A stretch of DNA of 64,000 bases from NCBI RefSeq assembly GCF_900091575.1, contig NZ_FMCR01000002.1, forward strand, positions 341,760 to 405,759, written 5' to 3'. The position numbers were made by a program, and so were the translations under genes. The notes beneath the pieces were generated by a model, which was given only the letters and a program-made list of their open reading frames with translations, was not told the origin of the DNA and did no database searches. This DNA is from Micromonospora saelicesensis. Lineage in GTDB: Bacteria; Actinomycetota; Actinomycetes; Mycobacteriales; Micromonosporaceae. Each line of letters opens with the position of its first letter. Within the stretch, counting starts at the first letter, position 1. Shown piece after piece: positions 43,087 through 52,116 of the stretch.

Positions 43087-44220
43087 TCAGCCGGCGGCGG
43101 TGCGGGCGACCAGGTCGTCGAGGACCACGTGCAGGTCTCCGGCGCGCTCCAGCACCCGTCGCTGCCGGGTGGCGCCGGTGCCGTCGCGACGCAGCCGGGC
43201 GAGCTGCGCCACCACGTACCCGAGGTCGCCGTGGCGCAGCAGGGCCGGGGCGATCACCGCCATCAGCTCGTCGACGAGCGCCCAGGCGGGCCGGGTGCCA
43301 CCGGCACGCAGGTCGATCAGCTCGCCGTCGAGACCGTCGTGGGCGGCCCGCCAGTGCGCCGCGGCGACCAGGCAGTCCCGGACGTCCGGGGCGGTCACCC
43401 CGGCGCGTACGTCGTCGACGAGGGTGGCCACGAGGGACCGGACCAGCGCGGCGACCAGCACCGCGTCGTCCACCTCGGTGCAGACGTCACCGACCCGCAC
43501 CTCCACCGTCGGGTACGTCGACGACGGCCGGGCGTACCAGTAGACCATCGCCGCGTCGAGCATGATGCCGGCGGCGATCAGCTCGTCGACGGTGCGGTCG
43601 TAGTCGGCGAGGGAGTCGAAGTACGGCGTCGGACCGATGCTGGGCCACCGTTCCAACTGCATCGAGCGCCAACTGGCGTGTCCGGTGTCGTACCCGTCGT
43701 GCAGCGGCGAGTTGGTGGTGATCGCCTGCACCACCGGCAGCCACACCCGCAGGTGGTTGCAGACCTGCACGGCCAGTTCCCGGTCTGGCAGCCCGACGTG
43801 CACGTGGCAGCCACACACCGCCGGGTCGTGCGCCACCGGCCCGTACCGGCGCGACATCGCGTGGTAGCGCGGTTCGTCGGGGACCGTCCGGTGCGGCTCG
43901 GCCACCGGGGTGGCGCCGACCGCCACCAACCGGGCCCCGGCCGCCGTGGCGGCCTTCGCGGCGGAGCGGCGCAGCGCCACCAGGTGCGCGCGCAGTTCGG
44001 TGAGGTCGGCGCAGACCGGGGTGACCATCTCCACCATGCTGTGCCGGAACTCCTGGCGGCTCTGGTCCCGGGCGGGGCCACGCAGCGCGGCGAGCACCTG
44101 GTCGGCGACCGGCAGGTTCCGCCCGCTGTCCGGGTCGAGCAGCAGGTACTCCTCCTCCACGCCGAGAGTGAGGGTGGACAGGTCGGGCACGGTGTCGACG
44201 ACGGTCGGTCGGTACGCCAT
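43087..44220 (-). CDS. carboxylate-amine ligase, YbdK/GCS2 family
   Basis: A 377-residue protein. The glutamate-cysteine-ligase family 2 core is visible: LTLGVEEEYLLLD at the N-terminus, FRHSMVEMVTPVC, CGCHVHVGLPDREL, then NSPLHDGYDTGHASWR and YPTVEVRVGDVC. The strong GGGGAGGGG site before the ATG supports the start. YbdK has weak glutamate-cysteine ligase activity; the physiological substrates of actinobacterial paralogues are mostly unknown. It sits between two regions that look inserted (the GNAT cassette and the DUF885-type gene), so its present neighbours say little about its role. Confidence 0.88.
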   Translation of the reverse strand: MAYRPTVVDTVPDLSTLTLGVEEEYLLLDPDSGRNLPVADQVLAALRGPARDQSRQEFRHSMVEMVTPVCADLTELRAHLVALRRSAAKAATAAGARLVAVGATPVAEPHRTVPDEPRYHAMSRRYGPVAHDPAVCGCHVHVGLPDRELAVQVCNHLRVWLPVVQAITTNSPLHDGYDTGHASWRSMQLERWPSIGPTPYFDSLADYDRTVDELIAAGIMLDAAMVYWYARPSSTYPTVEVRVGDVCTEVDDAVLVAALVRSLVATLVDDVRAGVTAPDVRDCLVAAAHWRAAHDGLDGELIDLRAGGTRPAWALVDELMAVIAPALLRHGDLGYVVAQLARLRRDGTGATRQRRVLERAGDLHVVLDDLVARTAAG

Positions 44221-44265
44221 GGCCCCTCCCCATCCCCTGCTGCGGCGGTGCCTCGGGTTCCCGGC

Positions 44266-44397
44266 CTACCCCGATGACAAACACGCGCTGAGGACCGCCG
44301 CGCGGGCGGTGAGGAAGGCCTGTTCGGCGGCGTTGTCCGTGAAGGCGACGGCCGTCCGGTACGCGTCGACGGCCTCCCCGCCCCGGCCGAGCCGAGG
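44266..44397 (-). pseudogene. orphan 3' fragment of a sigma-factor gene
   Basis: Reading leftward, the fragment encodes GRGGEAVDAYRTAVAFTDNA and then AEQAFLTARAAVLSACLSSG before a TAG at 44266. This parallels the last ~45 residues of the intact sigma factor at 46071-47291. The DNA of 44258-44397 aligns without gaps to 46063-46202 with 18 differences by hand count. The rest of the gene is absent, so this is a leftover end of an ancestral or related copy. Confidence 0.85.
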
Positions 44398-44446
44398 CAC
44401 CGCGATCGATGCGGCTCGCACCACGCAGCTAGGTCAAGGCCCTAGC

Positions 44447-46117
44447 ATGGCCCCAATGATCGAGGACTTCGCGGATCGGCTCCTCTGCGACATGGCCAGC
44501 CTCGACCCCTGCACAGCGGTAGTCGAGGCTGGCGAGCAGGATGTCGACGGGCTCACCGACTACAGCCCCGAGGGCCACCAGGCCCGCGCCGACCTCGCAG
44601 CCCGCGCCCTGCGCGAGCTCGAGAGCTTGGGCGACGCACTGCCGGCCGCGGGCCCGCTGCACGCCCACCTCGCCGAACGGCTGCACACGCGTATCGCCTT
44701 CCACGACGCCGGGGAGGACCTGCGCGAACTGCACGCGGCCGCCACCGGTCCGCTCCAGCTCATCCGCCAGGCCGTCGAGGCCGCGGTTCCCGGCCCCGGC
44801 GCCGAGGGCGCGGCCTTCGAGGAGGCCTGGGCTCGTGTCGGCGCACGCATGGCCTCGATCCCCGCCGCCCTGGACGGGTATGCCCGCAGCCTCGTACTCG
44901 CCGCAGAGCGCGGCAATCTGCCGGCGCGGCGTCAAGTGGAGCTCGTCACGCAGCGCTGCCGCAACTGGATCGACGACGATGTCGCCCTGGTGGATCGCTA
45001 CGGCGAGGGGCGTCAGCGGGCGTCGTTGCAGGCCGCAGCGACGGACGCCCGAGAGGCGTACCAGAAACTGGCTGGGATGCTGACCGCGGACCTGGCCCCA
45101 CAGGCCGTCGAGGATGAGGCGTTCGGCCAGCAGCGGTACGCACTCTGGGTGCGCACCTTCCTCGCGGCCCAGCCTGATTTGCGTGAGCTGTACGACTGGG
45201 GCTGGGACGAGTTCAGAGCGACAGAGGCAGAACTGATCGCGGAAGCGAAGGCGCTGGGCGGGGGCGTGCCAGAGGTGCTCGCCCGGCTCGCCAGCCCCGA
45301 CGCACCCGGCACCCTGCACAGCAGGGAGTCGTTTGCCGCGTGGCTGCAGGAGCTGTTGGAGGCTGCCACCGAGCGGCTGGACGGCGTGCACTTCGACATC
45401 CCCGCCCCGCTGCGGCGCATCGAGTCACGGTTGACGACGTCGTCCGGCATCGCCTACACCGGGCCGTCGCGGGACCTGACGCGGCCGGGCAGGGTCTGGT
45501 GGTCCATCCCGGAGGACGCAGCGAGTTTCCCCACCTGGTACGCCTACAGCACCGCCTATCACGAGGGCGTTCCCGGCCACCACCTCCACCTCGGCTCCGA
45601 GGTCTGCCGGGGAGGCCTCGGGCCGAGGCTCAACCTGCTCGGCGGCCTCTCCGGCAGCCAGGAGGGCTGGGCACTGTACGCCGAGCGGTTCATGGACGAG
45701 CTCGGGTTCTACGAACAGCCGGGTGCTCGACTGGGGTACCTGTACATGCAGCTGCTGCGCGCCGCGCGGGTCGTACTCGACATCGGCCTGCACCTGCGAC
45801 TGCCGATGCCATCTGGCGATGGAGCCGTGTGGACGGCGGACGCGGCGCTGAAGCTGTTGCAGGACCGCTGCCATCAAGGGCCGTACGCATCCGCCGAGCT
45901 CGCGCGTTACCTGGGCCGGCCAGGGCAGGCGCTGGCCTACAAGGTGGGTGAGCGCGTGTGGCTGGCAGGCCGCTCGTCCTTCCCCGGCGACCGGCGCGCA
46001 TTCCATCGCCAGGCCCTGGAGCTGGGGTCGCTGGGCTTGGATCAGTTGACAGCTTCCCTCGATTCCCGGCCTATCCCGGTGGCAGACGCGCGCTCAGGGC
46101 CGTCGCGCGTGCGGTGA
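44447..46117 (+). CDS. DUF885-family protein, probable zinc-dependent peptidase
   Basis: A 556-residue protein. The metal site is in [18 protein letters not shown], with the HExxxxH-like pattern of DUF885, and [14 protein letters not shown] gives the downstream Glu. The N-terminal half is helical. Start ATG at 44447 or 44456; AAGG lies ten bases upstream of the first. The last ~17 residues ([16 protein letters not shown]) are translated from the antisense strand of the sigma-gene 3' end, so the native C-terminus was probably replaced when this gene entered. It is flanked by two copies of that 3' end, a strong sign of insertion. Confidence 0.82.
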   Translation: MAPMIEDFADRLLCDMASLDPCTAVVEAGEQDVDGLTDYSPEGHQARADLAARALRELESLGDALPAAGPLHAHLAERLHTRIAFHDAGEDLRELHAAATGPLQLIRQAVEAAVPGPGAEGAAFEEAWARVGARMASIPAALDGYARSLVLAAERGNLPARRQVELVTQRCRNWIDDDVALVDRYGEGRQRASLQAAATDAREAYQKLAGMLTADLAPQAVEDEAFGQQRYALWVRTFLAAQPDLRELYDWGWDEFRATEAELIAEAKALGGGVPEVLARLASPDAPGTLHSRESFAAWLQELLEAATERLDGVHFDIPAPLRRIESRLTTSSGIAYTGPSRDLTRPGRVWWSIPEDAASFPTWYAYSTAYHEGVPGHHLHLGSEVCRGGLGPRLNLLGGLSGSQEGWALYAERFMDELGFYEQPGARLGYLYMQLLRAARVVLDIGLHLRLPMPSGDGAVWTADAALKLLQDRCHQGPYASAELARYLGRPGQALAYKVGERVWLAGRSSFPGDRRAFHRQALELGSLGLDQLTASLDSRPIPVADARSGPSRVR

Positions 46118-46202
46118 GAAAGGCCCGTTCGGCCGCGTTGTCCGTCAGGGCGACAGCCGTCCGGTACGCCTCGACGGCCTCCCCGCCCCGGTCGAGCCGA
46201 GC
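46063..46202. repeat. 140-bp direct repeat, right copy (intact sigma-gene 3' end)
   Basis: This is the partner of 44258-44397, about 87% identical by hand count, 1805 bases away in the same orientation. Together they bracket the DUF885-type gene and could recombine to remove it. Confidence 0.85.
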
Positions 46203-47291
46203 CAGCAGGTCGGCGCGGACCACGTGGTAGACGTGGTAGCCGACCAGGTCGAGGCGGTCCACCTCGGTCAGCGCGACCGCCGGTCCGGACACCTCGGCGA
46301 GCGCGACGGCCCGGTTCAGCGCCACCACCGGGCTGGGGGCGACGACCGTCAGCTGGTCGTACAGCTGAAGGATCTGCGCCCAGTCCGTGTCGGCGGCGCG
46401 CCGCGCGGCCGTGTGCACGGCGGCGATCGCGGCCTGGATCTGGTACGGGCCGGGCCGGTCGCGGCGCAGGCAACGGCGCACCAGCGCCTGCCCCTCGGTG
46501 ATCAGCTCGGCGTCCCACCGGGCCCGGTCCTGGCTCGGCAGCGCCACCAGCTGACCCTCGGCGTTGGTCCGCGCGTCGCGGCGGGACTCGGTGAGCAGCA
46601 TCAGGGCGAGCAGACCGAGCGCCTCCGGCTCGTCCGGCATCAGCTCGACCAGCAGCCGGGTCAACCGGATCGCCTCGGCGCACAGCTCGGCGCGGACCAG
46701 GTGCGGGCCGGCGCTGGCCGCGTACCCCTCGTTGAAGATCAGGTAGAGCACCGCGAGAACCGCGTGCAGCCGGTCGGGCAGGTCAGCGTCGCGGGGCACC
46801 CGGTACGGGATCCCAGCGTTGCGGATCTTCGACTTGGCGCGGACCAGCCGCTGCGCCATGGTCGGCTCCGGCACCAGGAAGGCTCGGGCGATCTCGGCGG
46901 TGCTCAGTCCGCCGAGCAGCCGCAGGGTGAGGGCGACCCGGGTGCTCGGGGCGAGCGCCGGATGGCAGCAGGTGAAGATCAGCCGTAGCCGGTCGTCGTG
47001 CACCGGTCCCTCCTCGACGGGACTGTCGGCGGCGAACAACAGGGCCGCCTGGGCGTGCCGGTCGACCCGGGACGCGTCGCGGCGCAGCCGGTCGATCGCC
47101 CGGTTCCGGGCCGTGGTGATGATCCAGCCGGCCGCACTGGGCGGCAGGCCGGTCGTCGGCCAGCGCGCCACCGCGACGACGAAAGCCTCCTGGACGGCCT
47201 CCTCGGCGAGGTCGATGTCGCCGAGGAGGCGAACCAGGACGGCGACCGCGCGGCCGTACTCCGCGCGGAACACCGCCTCCACGTCGGGCAC
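46071..47291 (-). CDS. ECF-type RNA polymerase sigma factor with C-terminal helical extension
   Basis: A 406-residue protein. Region 2 ([57 protein letters not shown]) and region 4 ([35 protein letters not shown]) are followed by a ~230-residue TPR-like extension ([27 protein letters not shown]) as in the SigJ-like group regulated through YCII partners. The start is GTG at 47291, three bases after the YCII stop, which gives the usual length of ~400. Its own extension probably controls activity, since no anti-sigma gene is adjacent. The 3' end is duplicated at 44258-44397. Confidence 0.92.
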   Translation of the reverse strand: MPDVEAVFRAEYGRAVAVLVRLLGDIDLAEEAVQEAFVVAVARWPTTGLPPSAAGWIITTARNRAIDRLRRDASRVDRHAQAALLFAADSPVEEGPVHDDRLRLIFTCCHPALAPSTRVALTLRLLGGLSTAEIARAFLVPEPTMAQRLVRAKSKIRNAGIPYRVPRDADLPDRLHAVLAVLYLIFNEGYAASAGPHLVRAELCAEAIRLTRLLVELMPDEPEALGLLALMLLTESRRDARTNAEGQLVALPSQDRARWDAELITEGQALVRRCLRRDRPGPYQIQAAIAAVHTAARRAADTDWAQILQLYDQLTVVAPSPVVALNRAVALAEVSGPAVALTEVDRLDLVGYHVYHVVRADLLARLDRGGEAVEAYRTAVALTDNAAERAFLTARATALSARLPPG

Positions 47292-47293
47292 CG

Positions 47294-47650
47294 TCAGTCG
47301 CCGGCCCCGCCCTGGAAGGGGCGCACCTCGATCGGCAGGGTGGTGGCCAACGCGTAACGGCGACCCCAGTGCAGGGCGGCGTCCAGGTCCGGCACGTCGA
47401 TGATGGTGATGCCGCCCAGGTACTCCTTGCCCTCCACGAACGGTCCGTCGGTGACCAGGACGTCGCCGTCGCGGGGACGCAGCACGGTGGCGGTCTCCGG
47501 GCCGTGCAGGCCATGCCCGAAGACCCACGACCCGGTGGACGCCAACTCGTCGCGCAGCTCGCCGAGCTGACGCATCACCCCGGCCAGGAACTCCGGCTCC
47601 GGCGGCAGCTCACCCTGCGGCTGGTGGATGCTCAGCAGGTACAGCGTCAT
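47294..47650 (-). CDS. YCII-family protein, sigma-factor partner
   Basis: A 118-residue protein ([53 protein letters not shown]) of the YCII/DGPF fold. Such genes almost always precede sigma factors of the type found directly downstream, and they are thought to modulate them or act on small substrates. A GAGGAGG site lies four bases before the ATG. Only two bases separate its stop from the sigma start, so the two are one operon. Confidence 0.9.
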   Translation of the reverse strand: MTLYLLSIHQPQGELPPEPEFLAGVMRQLGELRDELASTGSWVFGHGLHGPETATVLRPRDGDVLVTDGPFVEGKEYLGGITIIDVPDLDAALHWGRRYALATTLPIEVRPFQGGAGD

Positions 47651-47791
47651 CGTTCCTCCTCGCGGGGGCCGGCGCGTCGCCGACCTCTCATCCTCCACAC
47701 GATCGGCCGCCGCCCAGATCGACAGGCCGGCGGAAAATTCTCGGCGTCCGACCCGGCCCGGGTGTGCCGCGACCGGAGCCGGTAGTCATGG

Positions 47792-49141
47792 GTGCGACGG
47801 TTGTGGGTAGACCGCGATGTGGTCGACGGCTTGCGGGTGGTCGTGGTCGGCGCCGGCTTCTCCGGGCTCGCGGCCGCGTTGGCGCTCAGCCGTGCCGGCG
47901 CCCAGGTGCGGGTGCTGGAGGCCCGCGACCGGGTGGGCGGTCGGGTGCTGACCCGCTGGGTGCCCGAGCTCACGCAGCTCGACCTGGGGGCGCAGTGGAT
48001 CGGGCCGACCCAGGACCGGATGTACGCGTTGGTCGCCGAGCACGGGCTGGCCACCTTCGCCTCGGCATCGGTCGGCGCGCCCACGGTGCTTTGGGCCGGT
48101 GAGCGCCGGGCCGAACCGCCGGCGCAGGTGGGCCGGGTGCTCGGCCTGCTCGACGAGTACGCCGCACGTCTGGACCCAGCCGCACCCTGGGCGACGCCGG
48201 AGGCCGAGGGGTGGGACCGAACGACCCTCGGCGGGTGGCTGGCCACCACGGCCGGGGACCACGACACCGCCGACTACCTGGGGCGGGTGCTCGCCGGCGG
48301 GCTGCTGGCCACCGGCGCGGACGAGTTGTCCCTGTTGCACCTGCTGTTCTACCTGCGCAGCGCGGGCGGGACCGGGCCGTTGCTCGGGATGGCCGGCGGC
48401 GCGCAGCAGGACCGGATCGTGGGCGGGCCGGCTGCGCTGGCGGAACGGATGGCCACCGCCCTGCCGCAGGGCGCGCTGACGCTGGCCGCGCCGGTGCGAG
48501 CCATCGGACAGACCGTCGAAGGCGCGACGGCGTGGACCGACACCGGGCGCGTCGACGGCGACGCCGTGGTGGTCGCGCTGGCCCCGGCGCTGGCCGGCCG
48601 GATCCGGTACGACCCGCCGCTGCCTCCACTGCGTGACGGGCTCACCCAGCGCATGCCGATGGGTTCGGCGCTGAAGGTGCACGCCGTCTACCCGGAGCCG
48701 TTCTGGCGGGCGGACGGGCGCTCCGGGGTGGCCACCAGCAGCGCCGGTCCGCTCACCGAGACGGTCGACAACTCCACCCCCACCTCGCCGCTCGGGGTGC
48801 TGACCGGGTTCAGCTACTCCACTGACGCCGCCGCGCTTCGCGGCATGTCCCCCGCGCGACGTCGACAGTGCCTGCTGGAAGCGTTCGCCAACGTGGTCGG
48901 GCCACGAGCCGAGGACCCGGTGGACCTCGTCGAGTACGACTGGTCGGCCGACGAGTGGACTCGGGGCTGCTTCTCCGGTGCGCTCACCCCGGGCACCTGG
49001 CGGACGTACGGCCCGCACCTGCGGACGCCGGTGGGGCGGGTCTACTGGGCGGGCACCGAGACGGCCACCCGCTGGAGTGGCTACCTGGAGGGCGCGGTGC
49101 GCGCCGGCGAACGGGCGGCGGCCGAGGTGCTGGCCGGTTGA
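47792..49141 (+). CDS. flavin-containing amine oxidase
   Basis: A 449-residue protein. The FAD-binding start RVVVVGAGFSGLAAALALSR, the following LEARDRVGGRV, GAQWIGPTQDRMYAL, and the C-terminal YWAGTETATRWSGYLEGAVR are all typical of monoamine/putrescine-type oxidases. No signal peptide is present, so it acts in the cytoplasm. The start GTG at 47792 lacks a clear ribosome-binding site; GTG at 47819 is an alternative just before the Rossmann strand. It is divergent from the YCII/sigma pair. The amine substrate is unknown. Confidence 0.9.
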   Translation: MRRLWVDRDVVDGLRVVVVGAGFSGLAAALALSRAGAQVRVLEARDRVGGRVLTRWVPELTQLDLGAQWIGPTQDRMYALVAEHGLATFASASVGAPTVLWAGERRAEPPAQVGRVLGLLDEYAARLDPAAPWATPEAEGWDRTTLGGWLATTAGDHDTADYLGRVLAGGLLATGADELSLLHLLFYLRSAGGTGPLLGMAGGAQQDRIVGGPAALAERMATALPQGALTLAAPVRAIGQTVEGATAWTDTGRVDGDAVVVALAPALAGRIRYDPPLPPLRDGLTQRMPMGSALKVHAVYPEPFWRADGRSGVATSSAGPLTETVDNSTPTSPLGVLTGFSYSTDAAALRGMSPARRRQCLLEAFANVVGPRAEDPVDLVEYDWSADEWTRGCFSGALTPGTWRTYGPHLRTPVGRVYWAGTETATRWSGYLEGAVRAGERAAAEVLAG

Positions 49142-49155
49142 GCGGCACGACCGCA

Positions 49156-49186
49156 GCCGGCCCGGTCTCGGCGGGACCGGGCCGGC
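49156..49186. terminator. hairpin terminator between convergent genes
   Basis: Perfect 12-bp arms (49156-49167 and 49175-49186, GCCGGCCCGGTC) with a 7-base loop lie 15 bases after the amine oxidase stop and 65 bases from the end of the convergent beta-helix gene. It would serve both strands. Confidence 0.8.
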
Positions 49187-49250
49187 CACGGCCCTGGGTG
49201 CTACCCGGCCGACCCGGTCACCGAGGACCGGGCCGGCGCGGGCGCCCCGG

Positions 49251-51887
49251 TCAGGGGTAGGTGGTCAGGTACACCTGCTGGTTGGCCGCGTTCGCGGTGC
49301 CACCGGCGTTGTTGATCACCCGGTTGATGGTGCCGACGCCACCGAGCGAGACGGTGACCATGTTGGTGAAGCGCACGTTCGGGTTGTTGGGCACCTCGAA
49401 GGCCCGCTCCTCGACGACGGCGGGATTGACGTTGAAGTAGCTGTAGCTGCCCAGCCCGAACGCCTGGTGGCTGGTCACCGAATCGGCCACCTTGTACGCG
49501 GCGTAGCCCCGGGTCGACCCGTTCATCCAGGCCGCCTGGTTGGGCGGGTCGTACGGCAGCTCGTTCTGGTAGAAGTACGTCCGGCCGCCGTTGCCGTTCC
49601 AGATGGTCTGGTACTTCTGGTAGTGCTCGACGAAGAGGCCGTACATCGTGACGTTGTCGCCGTTGACGGTGAGCCCGGTGTCGGCGGTGTTCAGCGTCCA
49701 GCCGGTCGGTACGCCGCTGGCGGCGTGGTCAGCCCGCCACAGCCACATGTGGTCGCCGATCACGTTGTCGCTGTTGACCGTCAGCGTGTTGGTGGCCTTG
49801 CCGACGTGCGGCCCGCCGATGCGGAAGAACACGTCGTGCAGCGAGGTGGGGTTCGTGGCGTGACTCGCGGACGAGCCGGACGGCCCGACCTCCATCAGCA
49901 CCGGCGAGTTCGTCGTGCCGGCCTCGAACATGATGCCGGCCACCTTCACGCCGTCCACATCGGCCACCCGCATGCCCACCGCGCCGTTGTCGGCCTGGAT
50001 GGTGGCCAGGCCGAGACCGAGGACGACAGTGTCGGCCCGGTTGACCTGGATCGGCTCGGTGACGCGGTGCACGCCCGGGGTGAAGAGCAGGTGCCGCCCC
50101 TGGGCGAGGGCCGCGTTGATGGTGGCGGCGCTGGTGCCGGGCTGGACCACGTAGAACTGCGACAGCGAGATGGACGAGCCGGCCGGGGTCTTGTTGTACC
50201 AGCTGGTTCCGGTCGAGTTGGTGCGCAGCGCCGGCACGAAGACCCGGTACTCACCGGTGCCGTCGACGTAGAGGAACGGCTTCTCCCGGACCTGCGGGGT
50301 CTGCGGGATGACGGTGTGCGACGGGTTGGGGAAGCTCGGCGCGGGAGCGCCGTTGACGCCCTGGAAGACCATGTTCCAGACCGAGCCGGTCCAGCCGTTG
50401 CCGAACTCGCTGTTGCGGGAGTACCACTGCTGCTGCGAGCCGGAGACGACCAGGCCGTCGATGCGGGTGTCGGCCATCAGGCCACCGCTGGACCAGCCGT
50501 CGCCGCCGTTCCAGAGCTGGATCTGGTTCTGCGCGCCGCGCAGGTGCATCCGCCGGTACGGCGCCGCCTGGGACACCGCCCAGCGCTCCACGGTCTGCCC
50601 GGCGGGCAGGGTGACCGACAGGTTCTCGGCGGCCCGCCAGAAGTTCTGGGTGGCGTTGCCGCCGAACCAGAACGCCTCGGCACGCACGTGGCCGTTGAGG
50701 TTGACGTCGTCGGGGCTCATGCCGAGGCCGGCGACCTGGGTGAAGAAGCCGAGGTTGACGTCGGCGGTGTAGTTGCCGGGCTTGAACAGCACCGCGTAGC
50801 GCTGCGGGCCGAACTGGTTGGTCTCCTGCTGGGTGAAGAGGGTGTTCAGTCGACTCTGGATGGTCGACGTCGGCGTGCTCGGGTCGAAGACGAACGTGTT
50901 CGGCCCGAGGTTCGGGTTGCGCGGGTCGGTCGTGTCGACCGGGGGCTCGCCGGTCCCGCCGCCGGTGGTGTTCACCGCCAACTCCCACAGCGAGTAGCCG
51001 TAGGTGGTGCCCCGGGCGGTGCCGTACATCCGCAGGTAGCGCCCGCTGCCGGTGACGGTGAGGGACTGCGTGCCGCCGGTGGCCGTGGTGGTGGAGTAGA
51101 TCGTGGTCCAGGTGGCTCCGTCGGCCGAGGTCTGGAGCTGGAAGGACCGGGCGTACGCGGCCTCCCAGGTGAGCACCACCCGGCAGATGGTGCGGGTGCT
51201 GCCGAGGTCGACGCGCAGCCACTGCGGGTCGCTGGCGGCGCTGGCCCAGCGGGTGCCCGTGTTGCCGTCGACCGCCGCGGATGCCGCGAGGCCGGCGTCC
51301 TGGCTGGACGAGGCGGTCGCCGGGCTGCCCTGCGCGACGTTGGTGCTGCCGCAGGTCGGCGTGGTGCCGCCGGTCTCGCCGTACACCTGGAACTCCCAGA
51401 GCGAGTAGCCGTAACCGGTGCCCCGGGCGGTGCCGTTCATCCGTACGTAGCGGCCGGCGCCGGTGACGGTGAGGTTCTGGGTGCCGCCGGTGCCGGTGGT
51501 GGTCGAGTAGATCGTCGTCCAGGTGGCACCGTCGTCGGAGGTCTGGAGCTGGAAGGCCCGGCCGTAGGCGCCCTCCCAGAGCAGGTTCACCTGGCTGATG
51601 GTGGCCCGGGCGCCCAGGTCGACCTGCAACCACTGCGGGTCGCTGAACGCGCTGGCCCAGCGGGTGCCGGTGTTGCCGTCGACGGCCGCGGAGGCCGGGG
51701 TGCCGGCGTTCTCGCTGGACGAGGCGGTGGCGGGGCGGCCCTGGGACAGCAGGGTGGGCGCGGCCTGCGCGGGCGCTGTGGCACCGGTCGGGGTGAGCGC
51801 CGCGACCAGGGCCACGGTGAGCCCGACCAGCAGGTGCCGGACGACGCGTCGAGGACGCGGGCGTACGGATGTTGCACGAGATGTCAT
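49251..51887 (-). CDS. secreted protein with two discoidin domains and a large beta-helix domain
   Basis: An 878-residue protein. A long signal region (RPRPRRVVRHLLVGLTVALV, cleavage near APAQAAP) is followed by two F5/8-type C (discoidin) domains, at ~45-180 and ~185-330. They are near-duplicates: both contain ASAAVDGNTGTRWASA and GATWTTIYSTTT. The remaining ~540 residues form a parallel beta-helix of a pectate-lyase-superfamily type (YAVLFKPGNYTADVNLGFFT; NVTMYGLFVEHYQKYQTIWN). Such proteins bind and probably cleave a cell-wall or plant glycan; no catalytic residues can be assigned. ATG at 51887 is used; longer frames lack a signal. Confidence 0.8.
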   Translation of the reverse strand: MTSRATSVRPRPRRVVRHLLVGLTVALVAALTPTGATAPAQAAPTLLSQGRPATASSSENAGTPASAAVDGNTGTRWASAFSDPQWLQVDLGARATISQVNLLWEGAYGRAFQLQTSDDGATWTTIYSTTTGTGGTQNLTVTGAGRYVRMNGTARGTGYGYSLWEFQVYGETGGTTPTCGSTNVAQGSPATASSSQDAGLAASAAVDGNTGTRWASAASDPQWLRVDLGSTRTICRVVLTWEAAYARSFQLQTSADGATWTTIYSTTTATGGTQSLTVTGSGRYLRMYGTARGTTYGYSLWELAVNTTGGGTGEPPVDTTDPRNPNLGPNTFVFDPSTPTSTIQSRLNTLFTQQETNQFGPQRYAVLFKPGNYTADVNLGFFTQVAGLGMSPDDVNLNGHVRAEAFWFGGNATQNFWRAAENLSVTLPAGQTVERWAVSQAAPYRRMHLRGAQNQIQLWNGGDGWSSGGLMADTRIDGLVVSGSQQQWYSRNSEFGNGWTGSVWNMVFQGVNGAPAPSFPNPSHTVIPQTPQVREKPFLYVDGTGEYRVFVPALRTNSTGTSWYNKTPAGSSISLSQFYVVQPGTSAATINAALAQGRHLLFTPGVHRVTEPIQVNRADTVVLGLGLATIQADNGAVGMRVADVDGVKVAGIMFEAGTTNSPVLMEVGPSGSSASHATNPTSLHDVFFRIGGPHVGKATNTLTVNSDNVIGDHMWLWRADHAASGVPTGWTLNTADTGLTVNGDNVTMYGLFVEHYQKYQTIWNGNGGRTYFYQNELPYDPPNQAAWMNGSTRGYAAYKVADSVTSHQAFGLGSYSYFNVNPAVVEERAFEVPNNPNVRFTNMVTVSLGGVGTINRVINNAGGTANAANQQVYLTTYP

Positions 51888-51990
51888 GACATCGCCTGTC
51901 GATAGAGGGCTACGAGGGGGTGCCGCGCGGATGGGATCGGCTCGCCCCGTGGCGCCGTGGGTGGTGCCGCCGATGCGGCGTCGCGGGTCG

Positions 51991-52002
51991 GAGAGCGCTC
52001 TC
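51991..52002. promoter_or_regulatory. 12-bp perfect palindrome, possible LacI-family operator
   Basis: GAGAGCGCTCTC lies ~104 bases upstream of the beta-helix gene. Its core AGCGCT matches the centre of actinobacterial CebR/CelR operators (TGGGAGCGCTCCCA). If real, a LacI-family regulator encoded elsewhere controls the secreted protein. Confidence 0.5.
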
Positions 52003-52048
52003 GTAGGAGTGTTGCGGCGAGATTGCGACGGCGTCAAGACATCGATCT

Positions 52049-52061
52049 ATAACTTCGTTAT
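52049..52061. promoter_or_regulatory. AT-rich inverted repeat behind the ROK gene
   Basis: ATAAC-TTC-GTTAT stands in an AT-rich patch (~52040-52090) between the stop of the ROK gene and the promoter region of the beta-helix gene. It may be part of that promoter or a ROK operator. The patch is the most AT-rich stretch nearby. Confidence 0.35.
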
Positions 52062-52116
52062 TTATCCCGAGGATTCTTTTTGGGTAATTTGCCGACGGCG
52101 CCGCAGTCGTCCCCGC

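Noticed and set aside
48978..51905. 975-codon rightward open frame opposite the discoidin/beta-helix gene
   Set aside because: The leftward protein has a signal peptide and duplicated domains; the rightward frame is low-complexity and starts inside the amine oxidase gene.
52049..52061. loxP-like half site (ATAACTTCGT)
   Set aside because: Only ten bases agree, there is no second half-site or spacer, and no recombinase gene is near; it is treated as a small AT-rich palindrome.
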